This document shows, piece by piece, positions 20,431 to 28,922 of a stretch of 64,000 nucleotides of DNA. This stretch comes from Pelagibacterium flavum (lineage in GTDB: Bacteria; Pseudomonadota; Alphaproteobacteria; Rhizobiales; Devosiaceae). A program made the position numbers and the translations under genes. The notes beneath the pieces are model-generated. The model was not told the origin of the DNA. It saw only the letters and a list, made by a program, of their open reading frames with translations, and did no database searches. The stretch covers positions 248,001 through 312,000 of the forward strand of contig NZ_CP107716.1 of NCBI RefSeq assembly GCF_025854335.1, read 5' to 3'. Positions within the stretch are counted from its first letter, which is position 1; every line of letters starts with the position of its first letter.

Positions 20431-21093
20431 TTACTGATCGGCCTTGGCGCGCGGGGGCTTGCCGGCAATCAGCTCATTGGCCTGGTCGACCCATTCGTCG
20501 CGCTCGATGCGGCCCTTGAAATCAAGCTCTTCGTCGAACTTGGCGACGTCGGCCTTGGTCCACTTGGCGATCTGGGTCAGGCTGGTGATGCCGGCTGCAG
20601 CGAGCTTTTTTTCCAGCGCGGGACCAACGCCGCCGATCAGCTTGACGTCGTCCTTGAAGTCGGCTGCGGGAGTGGCTTCAGTCTTTTCAGCCTTGGCGGG
20701 CTTGGCTTCGGCAGCAGGTTTGGCTTCTGCCTTTGCAGCCTTTTTGGGCGCAGCGGCCTTCTTGCCCGAAGGCTTGGCGCCGCCGGTCAGAATTTCGGTG
20801 ATGCGGACCAGCGTCAGTTCCTGACGGTGGCCATTCTTGCGGCGATAGCCCTGGCGGCGCTTCTTTTTGAAAACAATGACCTTCTTGTCGCGGAACTGCT
20901 CAACGACTTCGCCGGCAACCAGCGCGCCATCGACGAGCGGGGCACCGAGCGTGACGTCGGCACCGGCGCCAACCATCAGGACGTTTTCAAAGGTGATGGC
21001 ATCGCCGGCTTCGCCAGCGAGCTTTTCGACGCGGACCAGATCATTGGCAGCAACTTTGTACTGCTTGCCACCGGTCTTGATGACTGCAAACAT
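20431..21093 (-). CDS. rplU: 50S ribosomal protein L21 with C-terminal helix-hairpin-helix extension
   Basis: bL21 is an early-assembling 23S rRNA-binding protein. From ATG 21093 the product has 220 residues, about twice the bacterial norm of roughly 100. Residues 1-103 are L21 proper ([19 protein letters not shown], then [16 protein letters not shown]). A lysine/alanine-rich linker (about 105-155) leads into a domain with [22 protein letters not shown], which looks like a helix-hairpin-helix fold. Such extensions occur in L21 of other Hyphomicrobiales. The longer in-frame start at 21264 is rejected because L21 always begins at this methionine. Confidence 0.95.
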   Translation of the reverse strand: MFAVIKTGGKQYKVAANDLVRVEKLAGEAGDAITFENVLMVGAGADVTLGAPLVDGALVAGEVVEQFRDKKVIVFKKKRRQGYRRKNGHRQELTLVRITEILTGGAKPSGKKAAAPKKAAKAEAKPAAEAKPAKAEKTEATPAADFKDDVKLIGGVGPALEKKLAAAGITSLTQIAKWTKADVAKFDEELDFKGRIERDEWVDQANELIAGKPPRAKADQ

Positions 21094-21326
21094 ATGTTTT
21101 GGCCGGATTTTCACCCGGTTCCCTTGGTTTTCGCACCTTACGGCGCCGCGGACGATGCCTGTTTTCCGCGGTCTTCCGGCTGGCCGGAGATATAGTTCCG
21201 GCGGGCGGCCTGTGGCAGCGTATTTGAACAAAACAAATGGCGCACAGGCGGGGCCCATGCGCATTCGGAGCTGCTTATCGGTGCAAATGGCTCAAGAGTC
21301 AAGGCCAGCACGCGTCTGAGCGATCC

Positions 21327-22019
21327 CTAATACCAGTCCCGTTCGACGATCTCGGTGTTCGAGCCTTTGGGCATCAATGCCGTCAGGTCAGAGGGCTCTT
21401 TACCCGGCTTGTCGAAAGGAAAGCGATAGTGAAAGGGATAAACATAGCGCGGCGCGGTTTTTTCGATGCAGGTCAGCACCTGATCGGGGGTCATCGTATA
21501 GGGCAGGTTCATGGGAAAGAACGCGATGTCGATCTTGCCCAATTGATCCATTTCCTGGGTCGGCTCGGTGTCCGAAGCCAGATAGACCACGGTGCCGGAA
21601 AAGTCGAAGAGATAGCCGTTTCCGACACCCTTTTCATGATATTTCTGACGATCAGGGGTGGTGTTGTACATCGCGACGGCGCGGATGGTGATGCCATGCC
21701 ATTCGGTTGTCTCGCCGTTCGCCATCAACGTTGTGCGGACGACCATGTCCTCGGGCAACTGATCATAGACAATCCTGGGGGCGATGATCTGCGTGTCCTC
21801 GCCTATGACGGCGCCCAATGTCTCGAGTTCGAGATGGTCGCCGTGATGGTGGGTGAGAATGATCAGGGTTGGTGCAGCGAAATCGGCAAAGCGGGCCGGA
21901 TCGCCGACGGGATCGCAATAGATGGTCTCCCCGCTCCATTCCATGACGAAGGTGGCGTGATGGATTGGAGCGATGACCAGGGGGCCGGCTGGCGTATCGT
22001 AGGTGTCGCGCTCTTTCAT
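21327..22019 (-). CDS. Metal-dependent hydrolase of the metallo-beta-lactamase fold (UlaG/UPF0173-like)
   Basis: A 230-residue metallo-beta-lactamase-fold protein. The metal motif reads LTHHHGDHLE (about residues 55-64). IHHATFVMEWSGETIYCDP at the N-terminus, YLASDTEP (metal-bridging Asp) and YPFHYRFP (last His) complete the set. These features fit UlaG-like or UPF0173 hydrolases, whose substrate here is unknown. The start at ATG 22019 has GGGAGAG a few bases upstream; a longer frame to 22448 overlaps the next gene and is not credible. It is 19 bases downstream of the gamma-glutamylcyclotransferase-like gene. Confidence 0.85.
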   Translation of the reverse strand: MKERDTYDTPAGPLVIAPIHHATFVMEWSGETIYCDPVGDPARFADFAAPTLIILTHHHGDHLELETLGAVIGEDTQIIAPRIVYDQLPEDMVVRTTLMANGETTEWHGITIRAVAMYNTTPDRQKYHEKGVGNGYLFDFSGTVVYLASDTEPTQEMDQLGKIDIAFFPMNLPYTMTPDQVLTCIEKTAPRYVYPFHYRFPFDKPGKEPSDLTALMPKGSNTEIVERDWY

Positions 22020-22038
22020 CGGTCTCTCCCTTTGTTGG

Positions 22039-22464
22039 TCAGCTCGCAAAGTCGTCCGACCTGTACTGCGCAATGGCTTGAGGCCGGTGGAGCGCTGTCC
22101 AGGTTTCAAACGACCATCGTGGGGCGTCGGTATTGATCGTCTTTGTGGGAAAATAGGTCTGAGCGGTCCCGGTTCCACCCTGCGTCTCGATTTCGATCCT
22201 GCCGCGCCGATATTCGTCGCCTTCGAAGGCATCGAGCCGCGCCATATCGCGCTGACCCAGTCCTGCGATCTTAAGCCCGAGGGTCCATTGATTGGCCGGG
22301 ACCAGTGCGGGATAAAGCCGGTCGGGATAGTAAACGGTGCGCCATCCATATGCCCGGGCATCGACACGGTCGGCCGGGGGCACGGCACGGCCAAGGACGC
22401 CCTCGAGAATTTCCCGGTCGCGCAATGTGCCATAGACGAAAAGGGCAAGATCGATCTCAGTCAT
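22039..22464 (-). CDS. Gamma-glutamylcyclotransferase-like (AIG2/BtrG fold) protein
   Basis: A 141-residue protein with the BtrG/GGCT fold: the glycine-turn motif FVYGTLRDREI near the N-terminus and the catalytic glutamate region LDAFEGDEYRRG in the middle. Members cyclise gamma-glutamyl amines to 5-oxoproline or trim related bonds, but the bacterial AIG2-like branch is mostly uncharacterised. It is transcribed with the downstream hydrolase gene (gap of 19 bases) and diverges from the tRNA-Ser gene. Confidence 0.82.
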   Translation of the reverse strand: MTEIDLALFVYGTLRDREILEGVLGRAVPPADRVDARAYGWRTVYYPDRLYPALVPANQWTLGLKIAGLGQRDMARLDAFEGDEYRRGRIEIETQGGTGTAQTYFPTKTINTDAPRWSFETWTALHRPQAIAQYRSDDFAS

Positions 22465-22586
22465 GAAAAGGTGACTATCAGGCTTGGCGACAATTCAAAA
22501 CAAGGTGTTGCGGGGCAACCAACCCTATGCCATATAGCGCCCACCCAACGACCCAAGCGGCGATCGTCTCGCCGCGACACCAAGAC

Positions 22587-22892
<306 letters not shown>

Positions 22893-22920
22893 TGTTGATT
22901 TCCGCTGAGAAGTGACCCGG
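22893..22920. repeat. Left terminal inverted repeat of the IS21 element
   Basis: Begins TGTTGATTTCCGCTGAGAAG and ends GACCCGG. It matches the reverse complement of 25362-25389 at 27 of 28 positions. Confidence 0.92.
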
Positions 22921-23005
22921 TTCAGGGAGATTTTTCCACTGAGAAGTGACCCATGTTTGAACGCTATCCTGCTCGTTTTGGGCGGGAGATTTAGGAGTGT
23001 TGGAC

Positions 23006-24532
23006 ATGGCGTTTTTGAGCGTTATCCGGCGCTGGCATTTCCGGGACGGTTTATCGATCCGGGAGATTGCGCGGCGCACGGGCCTGTCCCGGAATACCAT
23101 TCGCAAATACCTTCGGACCGATACGGTTGAGCCGAAGTTCCAGGTTCCAGATCGGCCAAGCAAGATCGATGCTTTTGCCGAGAAGCTGTCAGGCTGGCTG
23201 AAGGCCGAGAGCCGCAAGCCGCGCAAGCAGCGGCGCACCATCAAGCAGATCCATGCTGATCTGGTGAGCCTCGGTTTCGAAGGCTCTTATGGTCGTGTGG
23301 CGGCCTTTGCCCGTCGATGGAAAGAGGAACGCCAGCGCGAGCAGAATGTGAGCGGCAGGGGCGTTTTCGTTCCTCTTGTTTTTGAGCCTGGCGAAGCTTT
23401 CCAGTTTGACTGGAGCGAGGATTGGGCACTGATCGGGGGCGAGCGGATCAAGCTCCAGGTCGCCCATACCAAGCTCTGCTACAGCCGGGCCTTTATTGTG
23501 CGGGCCTATCTGCTCCAGACCCACGAGATGCTGTTTGATGCCCACAACCATGCCTTCCGAGTTCTGGGCGGCGTCCCGCGCCGGGGCATTTATGACAACA
23601 TGAGGACGGCCGTGGACAAGGTTGGCCGTGGCAAGGCACGTCAGGTCAATGCCCGGTTCTCGGCCATGGCCAGCCACTTCCTGTTCGAGCCCGAGTTCTG
23701 CAATCCCGCTGCCGGTTGGGAAAAGGGTATGGTGGAAAAGAACGTGCTCGATATGCGGCACCGGCTTTTCCAGCCCTTGCCACGTGCAAACTCGCTCGAT
23801 GAGTTGAACGTCTGGCTCGAGCAGCGCTGTGTGGCTCTATGGGAAGAGATTGCTCATGGCGCGGAACCGGGTTCGGTTGCCAATTCCTGGTGCATCGAGA
23901 CGCCGTATCTGATGACCGTGCCGCGGGCCTTTGACGGGTTCATCGAACATACCAAACGGGTCTCGCCCACCTGCCTGGTTCACCTCGAGCGCGTTCGCTA
24001 TAGCGTTCCGGCCTCGTTCGCCAACAGACCGGTCAGCGTCAGGGTCTATCCGGACCGCATTGTCGTTGTCGCTGAAGGCCAGGCGATCTGCGAGCACAAG
24101 AGGATTATCGAGCGGCATCATGGGCAGGGTCACACCGTTTATGACTGGCGCCATTATCTGGCGGTGATCCAGCGCAAGCCCGGTGCCCTGCGCAATGGTG
24201 CACCCTTTGCCGACATGCCCGATGGATTCCGGCAACTTCAGCGCCACCTTCTGGGCAAACCCGGTGGCGATCGTGAGATGGTCGAGATCCTGGCTCTGGT
24301 TCTCCATCACGACGAACAGGCGGTGCTGGCCGCGGTCGAGATGGCGCTGGAGGCCGGGGTGCCCACCAAGACCCATATCCTCAACCTGTTGCACAGGCTG
24401 ATCGATGGCAAGCCGGGAACGGTGCCGCCAGTCAGGGCACCGCAGGCCCTTGTGCTGGGCAAGGAACCGCAGGCCAATGTCGAGCGCTACGATACCCTGC
24501 GCGCGGACAAGGAGGTGCGCCATGCGTCATGA
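23006..24532 (+). CDS. istA: IS21 transposase IstA
   Basis: IstA is the DDE transposase of IS21-type elements and acts with the ATPase IstB. From ATG 23006 (TAGGAG 8 bases upstream; a GTG at 22997 overlaps that site) it has 508 residues. An N-terminal HTH reads [21 protein letters not shown] (about 16-36). The catalytic core has the first Asp in FQFDWSEDW (about 135), the second in [12 protein letters not shown] (about 197) and the Glu in [11 protein letters not shown] (about 244). The C-terminus is a beta-barrel plus basic tail. The frame is intact. Confidence 0.95.
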   Translation: MAFLSVIRRWHFRDGLSIREIARRTGLSRNTIRKYLRTDTVEPKFQVPDRPSKIDAFAEKLSGWLKAESRKPRKQRRTIKQIHADLVSLGFEGSYGRVAAFARRWKEERQREQNVSGRGVFVPLVFEPGEAFQFDWSEDWALIGGERIKLQVAHTKLCYSRAFIVRAYLLQTHEMLFDAHNHAFRVLGGVPRRGIYDNMRTAVDKVGRGKARQVNARFSAMASHFLFEPEFCNPAAGWEKGMVEKNVLDMRHRLFQPLPRANSLDELNVWLEQRCVALWEEIAHGAEPGSVANSWCIETPYLMTVPRAFDGFIEHTKRVSPTCLVHLERVRYSVPASFANRPVSVRVYPDRIVVVAEGQAICEHKRIIERHHGQGHTVYDWRHYLAVIQRKPGALRNGAPFADMPDGFRQLQRHLLGKPGGDREMVEILALVLHHDEQAVLAAVEMALEAGVPTKTHILNLLHRLIDGKPGTVPPVRAPQALVLGKEPQANVERYDTLRADKEVRHAS

Positions 24533-25313
24533 TCCGGCAAGCGCGGCCCTGATCATCATGCTCAAGAGCCTCAAGATGGCAGGCATGGCCCAGGCAATCA
24601 GCGAACTCACCGAACAGGGATCTCCGGCCTTTGAATCGGCCGTTCCGATCCTCTCACAATTGCTCAAGGCCGAGATGGCTGAAAGAGAGACGCGATCCAT
24701 TGCCTATCAGCTCAAGGTGGCGCGCTTTCCAACCTACAAGGACTTGGCTGGCTTTGATTTTGCCAGTAGCGAGATCAATGAGGCCCTGGTGCGCCAGCTT
24801 CATGCCGGCGCCTTTATCGACAAGGCCGACAACGTGGTGTTGGTGGGCGGGCCGGGAACCGGCAAGACCCACATCGCCACGGCACTGGGCATTCAGGCCA
24901 TCGAGCATCACCGCAAGCGGGTTCGCTTCTTTTCGACCGTCGAACTGGTCAATGCGCTGGAGCAGGAAAAGGCCCAGGGCAAGGCCGGGCAGATCGCCAA
25001 CCGGCTCATCCATTCCGATCTGGTGATCCTTGATGAGCTCGGATATTTGCCCTTCAGCGCTTCAGGAGGAGCATTGCTCTTCCATCTGCTGAGCAAGCTC
25101 TATGAGCGCACCAGCGTCATCATCACCACCAATCTCAGCTTTGCCGAATGGGCCAGCGTATTCGGCGACGCCAAGATGACGACCGCGCTGCTCGACCGGC
25201 TGACCCATCACTGCCATATCCTCGAGACCGGAAACGACAGCTTCCGGTTCAAAAACAGCTCGGCCCAAACCGTCAAAACCAAAAAGGAGAAAACACCCGG
25301 CTTGACCACCTGA
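24522..25313 (+). CDS. istB: IS21 helper ATPase IstB
   Basis: IstB is a AAA+ ATPase that loads onto target DNA and activates IstA. The 263-residue product has Walker A GPGTGKTH (about 110-117), Walker [13 protein letters not shown] (about 167-178) and sensor-like [11 protein letters not shown]. The start at ATG 24522 is set by a perfect AAGGAGG (24509-24515) with 6 bases of spacing. It overlaps istA by 11 bases. The frame could be read from 24405, but that part lies inside istA. Confidence 0.95.
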   Translation: MRHDPASAALIIMLKSLKMAGMAQAISELTEQGSPAFESAVPILSQLLKAEMAERETRSIAYQLKVARFPTYKDLAGFDFASSEINEALVRQLHAGAFIDKADNVVLVGGPGTGKTHIATALGIQAIEHHRKRVRFFSTVELVNALEQEKAQGKAGQIANRLIHSDLVILDELGYLPFSASGGALLFHLLSKLYERTSVIITTNLSFAEWASVFGDAKMTTALLDRLTHHCHILETGNDSFRFKNSSAQTVKTKKEKTPGLTT

Positions 25314-25361
25314 CCAATCCCAAATCATATCCATGAGGCGGGTCAATTCTCGGTGAAAATA

Positions 25362-25389
25362 CCGGGTCACTTCTCAGCAGAAATCAACA
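25362..25389. repeat. Right terminal inverted repeat of the IS21 element
   Basis: Ends ...AGAAATCAACA at 25389. It is the reverse complement of the left repeat with one mismatch (T for C). Confidence 0.92.
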
Positions 25390-25529
25390 TACACGGATCA
25401 CAGACATATTCTCCTCCTATATTCTGTATATTATGGAAACAAACATCCAAATTATACAAAGTCAATGTCTGATTGTGTGGTAAGGGGTTTGCGGTTAGAC
25501 TCCGCCAAGCTTATAGAGGGAGTGCGTTG

Positions 25530-26204
25530 GTGAATGAGGTTTTGGCATCGAGCGAGCCCAAAGCGGCTCGACCCCGGCGTCGTATGGGTTTGGCCGAATT
25601 GATGCGTGAAGACATAGTTTCAGGCGCGTTGCCGGCTGGCAGTCCGCTGAAAACCATTGAGCTGTCAAAGCGTTATGGGGTCAGTACCAATCCCGTTCGC
25701 GAAGCGCTACACCAGCTGAGCGGTGAGGGATTCGTGGTTTTGTCGCGCAACCGCAGCGCACAGGTTCGCAGTCTCGATGAATCGTTCGTGCGCAATATTT
25801 TCGATATTCGCACCCTCATCGAGCCTTATCTGATCCGGGTGTTTGTGGAGCAGGCTCGCGAGGAAGACGTTGAACGTGCGCGTATGGTCCAGCATCAGCT
25901 CGAGCAATCGCAGGGCGACCAGGTTGAGTGGGACAGCCTGGACGAAGAATTTCACGGCATCATGTATCGGCGGCATTTTAACGGCGAGGCACGCGCCATT
26001 CGTCAGCGCCACGGAGAGGTGGTGAGGGCTCTGGCGCGGCGCTATCCGATCAGTCGTGCCCGCCGCGCTGCCGTGCTCAAGGATCATTGGGATATCATCG
26101 AGGCGGTCGAGGCCCATGATGCCGATCGTGCAGCTCAAGTCGTCGAACGCCACGCTCGCGGCGCTGAACGCCATCTCTTGCTCAGAATGCAGGAAGATAA
26201 TTGA
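25530..26204 (+). CDS. GntR family regulator (FadR/FCD type)
   Basis: A 224-residue transcription regulator. The N-terminal winged helix is seen as MGLAELMREDIVSGALPAG and KRYGVSTNPVREALHQLSGEG (recognition helix). The C-terminal all-helical FCD ligand domain has IRTLIEPYLIRVF, an EFH motif (DEEFHGIMY) and HWDIIEAVEAHDADRAAQVV with the usual Asp/His metal-ligand positions. The start at GTG 25530 is preferred because GAGGGAG precedes it by 7 bases; a TTG at 25527 is equally close. It is convergent with the PfpI gene, lies next to the IS and has no clear partner operon. Confidence 0.85.
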   Translation: MNEVLASSEPKAARPRRRMGLAELMREDIVSGALPAGSPLKTIELSKRYGVSTNPVREALHQLSGEGFVVLSRNRSAQVRSLDESFVRNIFDIRTLIEPYLIRVFVEQAREEDVERARMVQHQLEQSQGDQVEWDSLDEEFHGIMYRRHFNGEARAIRQRHGEVVRALARRYPISRARRAAVLKDHWDIIEAVEAHDADRAAQVVERHARGAERHLLLRMQEDN

Positions 26205-26266
26205 ATTGCAGACGAAACGCCGATTGGGCTTGGGCTCGAGCGACCTCATCCCTCGAGCCCTTTTAC

Positions 26267-26854
26267 TCAGTCCAAAACGATCTTGGTGCCCAGGACATTG
26301 AGGCACTCACGGATAAAGGCAGCAAGCGCTGTCCAGCCTTTCGCCGATACCATCTTGCCATCGACAAGCGCCTCGGTTGGTGACAGGTCAACATATGTCC
26401 CACCTGCCAGAATAACTTCCGGCTCGCAGGCCCCCAAAGCACCCACTCTTTTCCCGCGTACGACGCCGTCCACGGCGATCAGGATCTGGACCCCGTGGCA
26501 GATTGTAAAGATCGGCTTGTCGTTCTCATGAAAGTGCCGAACCATGTCCTGAACCCGCTTGTCGGTCCGGATATACTCAGGACCCCTTCCACCGGCCGCA
26601 TAGACCGCGTCGTACTCATCAAGATTGACTTCATCGAAAGTCTTGTTGAGCTGGAAATAGTGCCCGAGCTTTTCGGTATAGGTCTGGTGTCCCTCGAAGT
26701 CGTGGAGCGAGGTGGCGATCAATTGGCCGGCCTTTTTGTCTGGGCAGACCACGTGGACGATATGGCCAACGGCCTCCATCGCTTGCTGGTAAACGTAGAT
26801 TTCGTACTCTTCGGTGAATTCGCCGACGAGCATGAGGATTTTCTTGGCGGGCAT
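26267..26854 (-). CDS. DJ-1/PfpI family protein
   Basis: A 195-residue member of the DJ-1/PfpI superfamily (glutamine-amidotransferase-like fold), a group of glyoxalases, chaperones and peptidases. The nucleophile elbow reads FTICHGVQ (Cys 119, His 120), with KILMLVGEFTEEYEIYVYQQA at the N-terminus. The length fits the PfpI branch. It is the last gene of an apparent operon with the RbsABC-type importer (62 bases after the binding protein, with a hairpin between). Its role there, perhaps removal of reactive carbonyl by-products, is inference. Confidence 0.85.
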   Translation of the reverse strand: MPAKKILMLVGEFTEEYEIYVYQQAMEAVGHIVHVVCPDKKAGQLIATSLHDFEGHQTYTEKLGHYFQLNKTFDEVNLDEYDAVYAAGGRGPEYIRTDKRVQDMVRHFHENDKPIFTICHGVQILIAVDGVVRGKRVGALGACEPEVILAGGTYVDLSPTEALVDGKMVSAKGWTALAAFIRECLNVLGTKIVLD

Positions 26855-26882
26855 TGTCCGTCTCCAGAATAAAACGCGTGCA

Positions 26883-26908
26883 GGGAAGGGCCATTTTGTG
26901 GCCCTCCC
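26883..26908 (-). promoter_or_regulatory. Intercistronic hairpin after the sugar-binding-protein gene
   Basis: GGGAAGGGCCA and TGGCCCTCCC pair with one bulge around a short T-rich loop. There is no adjacent T-run on the minus strand, so it more likely stabilises the upstream binding-protein mRNA or reduces readthrough into the PfpI gene. Confidence 0.5.
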
Positions 26909-26916
26909 GAAATCGA

Positions 26917-27870
26917 TCAGAACGGCGAGTCGGGAAAATAGAACTCTTCGGCATTATCGATGGTGATCAAGGGGGCATCGAGGATGACTTCCCCACGCAC
27001 CGGCGCCTGGCCGTTGAGATTAGCGGCGGTCAGATACATGGCCGTCTTGATCATCGAGGGCGGATACGGGGTCGAGATGGGCGTGCGCGGGTCGCCGGCC
27101 CGGACCATCTCGACAATATCGACCATGCCATTGGCACCGAGCGCGAATTTGATGTCGTCGCGGCCGGCCTGGTCGATAGCTTCAAGCACGCCCAGCAACA
27201 TGTCGTCATCATTGGCCCAGACCGCATCGATATGGGAGTATTTGGCAAGATAGTCTTGCATAAGATTGAACGCTTCGTCCCGATTCCAGTTGGCATATTG
27301 GATGTCGAGGATGTTGATGTTGGTGCCCTCGAGAGCGTCCTGAAATCCCTGAATGCGTTCATCATCGATGACGGTGGGAATACCGCGAAGTACGACCACG
27401 TCACCTTCCCCACCTAGCTGTTCGGACAGCCAGTTGGCGGTGTTGGCGCCAACGGCGATATTGTCACCGGCAACGTAGAGGTCCTGTATTCTGGGATCGG
27501 TCAGTCCACGATCGACGACAGTTATGAAAGTGCCAGCGTCCTTGACTGTCTCGACCGGGCCGGTGAGCTCCTCGGAGGTGAAGGGTAGAATGACCAGCGC
27601 ATCTGGATCGCGTGAAGCCTGCAAGTCTTCGAGCGCACCGACCTGAGCAATGGCCGAGGGTGAGGTGTTTACGACCACGTCGATATTGGGAAAGGCCTCG
27701 CGGATTTCCGCGGCGGCCGCTTCGGCATGATAGACAACGCCTCCGGTCCATCCGTGTGTCGCGGCCGGAATGGAAACGGCCATAACCTTTTGCTCCTCTT
27801 GGCCCAGGGCCGGTGCAGCCGCGGCAATTGCGGCGACACTGAGCAGTGTAGACATACTCAAATACTTCAT
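26917..27870 (-). CDS. Sugar ABC transporter substrate-binding protein (RbsB/PBP-4 type)
   Basis: A periplasmic binding protein of 317 residues. A signal peptide (about 1-23, ending APALG) is followed by a type-I periplasmic-binding fold: VMAVSIPAATHGWTGGVVYHA, a GALEDLQASRDPDALVILPF hinge region, FITVVDRGLTD and VVVLRGIPT. This is the ribose/xylose/autoinducer-2 class, which carries small sugars or polyols. It is followed by a hairpin and the PfpI gene and preceded by permease and ATPase genes. The ligand is unknown. Confidence 0.9.
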   Translation of the reverse strand: MKYLSMSTLLSVAAIAAAAPALGQEEQKVMAVSIPAATHGWTGGVVYHAEAAAAEIREAFPNIDVVVNTSPSAIAQVGALEDLQASRDPDALVILPFTSEELTGPVETVKDAGTFITVVDRGLTDPRIQDLYVAGDNIAVGANTANWLSEQLGGEGDVVVLRGIPTVIDDERIQGFQDALEGTNINILDIQYANWNRDEAFNLMQDYLAKYSHIDAVWANDDDMLLGVLEAIDQAGRDDIKFALGANGMVDIVEMVRAGDPRTPISTPYPPSMIKTAMYLTAANLNGQAPVRGEVILDAPLITIDNAEEFYFPDSPF

Positions 27871-27926
27871 GGATTGTCCTCCCTAAATGATGAGCCAAGT
27901 GTATTGGTAGAAGTCATGTGGCTCGC

Positions 27927-28922
27927 TCATGACCGCCTGGAAAACCTCTGGATCAGCATGGCGACGATGATGATGACGCCCTGAACTGCTGCCACGAGGT
28001 ATTCGGAAATGAAGTCGGAAAGCACCATGAGGTTGGCGATCATCTCAAGGATGACGGCACCGGCGATCGTGCCCCAGATGTGGCCCTTTCCCCCGCGGAG
28101 CGCAGTGCCACCAATGACCACGGCGGTGATCACCTGAAGCTCCCAGAGCAGTCCGGTCGTTGGGGTCGCGGCGCCCAAGCGCGGCACATAGCAGACAGCG
28201 GCAATCGCAACGCAGATGCCCTGTATCACGAAAGCCGTGGTGCGAATTCTTGCGACGGAGATGCCGGAAAACCGCGCAACCTCCTCGTTGGCGCCGACGG
28301 CGGCGCACCGGCGGCCATATTTGGTCTTGTAGAGGATGAACGCCCCGATCCCGGCCACGATCGCGCAGATGACGATGGGTATGGGAATGCCCAAGACCTC
28401 GCCGAAATAGATGGGCCGGAAGGGATCGCGCAAAGAGCGGTCGATCGGGATTGTTCCGCCATTGGACATAAAGGTGATGAAGGCCCGGAAAATGCCCATC
28501 GTGCCAAGGGTGACGATGAACGGCTCGATCCTGCCGATCGTGACAATCAGTCCGTTAAAGAGCCCGCACAGCGCTCCGACGCAGATCACAAGGCCTATAC
28601 CGGCAATGATGGCATTGGCTTCGAGGCTGGGGACCAGAGCATTCATGAACATGATCATGATGCCGGCGACAAATGCCGTCATGGCGCCGACTGAAAGGTC
28701 CAGGCCGCCCGAAGAGATGACGAACGTTGCGCCTACGGCGATGATTGCCACGAAGGTGGACCGCGTTAGGACGTTGGACACGTTGGTGGCCGAAAGGAAA
28801 TCGGGATTGATCAGCACGCCCATCACAGCCAGAGCCACAAGGGCGATGAACGGGCCCAGATCGAACCAGTTGATGCGCTTGAGAATTGGTTCCTGTCCGG
28901 GAACCGCTATGATATCAGTCAC
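27927..28922 (-). CDS. Sugar ABC transporter permease (RbsC type)
   Basis: An inner-membrane permease of 331 residues with about 8-10 predicted hydrophobic helices. The characteristic segments ATFVISSGGLDLSVGAM, GLFNGLIVTIGRIEPFIVTLGTM and GGTALRGGKGHIWGT match the RbsC/XylH family. The start at GTG 28922 gives an 8-base overlap with the ATPase gene, typical of such operons. A longer frame to 29054 would lie inside the ATPase. Confidence 0.92.
   Translation of the reverse strand: MTDIIAVPGQEPILKRINWFDLGPFIALVALAVMGVLINPDFLSATNVSNVLTRSTFVAIIAVGATFVISSGGLDLSVGAMTAFVAGIMIMFMNALVPSLEANAIIAGIGLVICVGALCGLFNGLIVTIGRIEPFIVTLGTMGIFRAFITFMSNGGTIPIDRSLRDPFRPIYFGEVLGIPIPIVICAIVAGIGAFILYKTKYGRRCAAVGANEEVARFSGISVARIRTTAFVIQGICVAIAAVCYVPRLGAATPTTGLLWELQVITAVVIGGTALRGGKGHIWGTIAGAVILEMIANLMVLSDFISEYLVAAVQGVIIIVAMLIQRFSRRS

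Larger units (their letters stand above)
22893..25389 (+). mobile_element. Complete IS21-family insertion sequence
   Basis: A 2,497-bp element with 28-bp terminal inverted repeats differing at one position and beginning with TG and ending with CA. It carries istA and istB overlapping by 11 bases, with istB preceded by a strong AAGGAGG. Inner copies of the repeat core (CTGAGAAGTGACCC at 22939-22952 on the left, GGGTCAATTCTCGG at 25340-25353 on the right) match the multiple terminal repeats of IS21-type elements. Both genes are open and have their catalytic motifs, so it may be mobile. No matching target duplication was seen at the two flanks. Confidence 0.93.

Noticed and set aside
21094..21264. 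N-terminal extension of L21
   Set aside because: L21 always begins at the [12 protein letters not shown] methionine. The upstream part looks like leader DNA.
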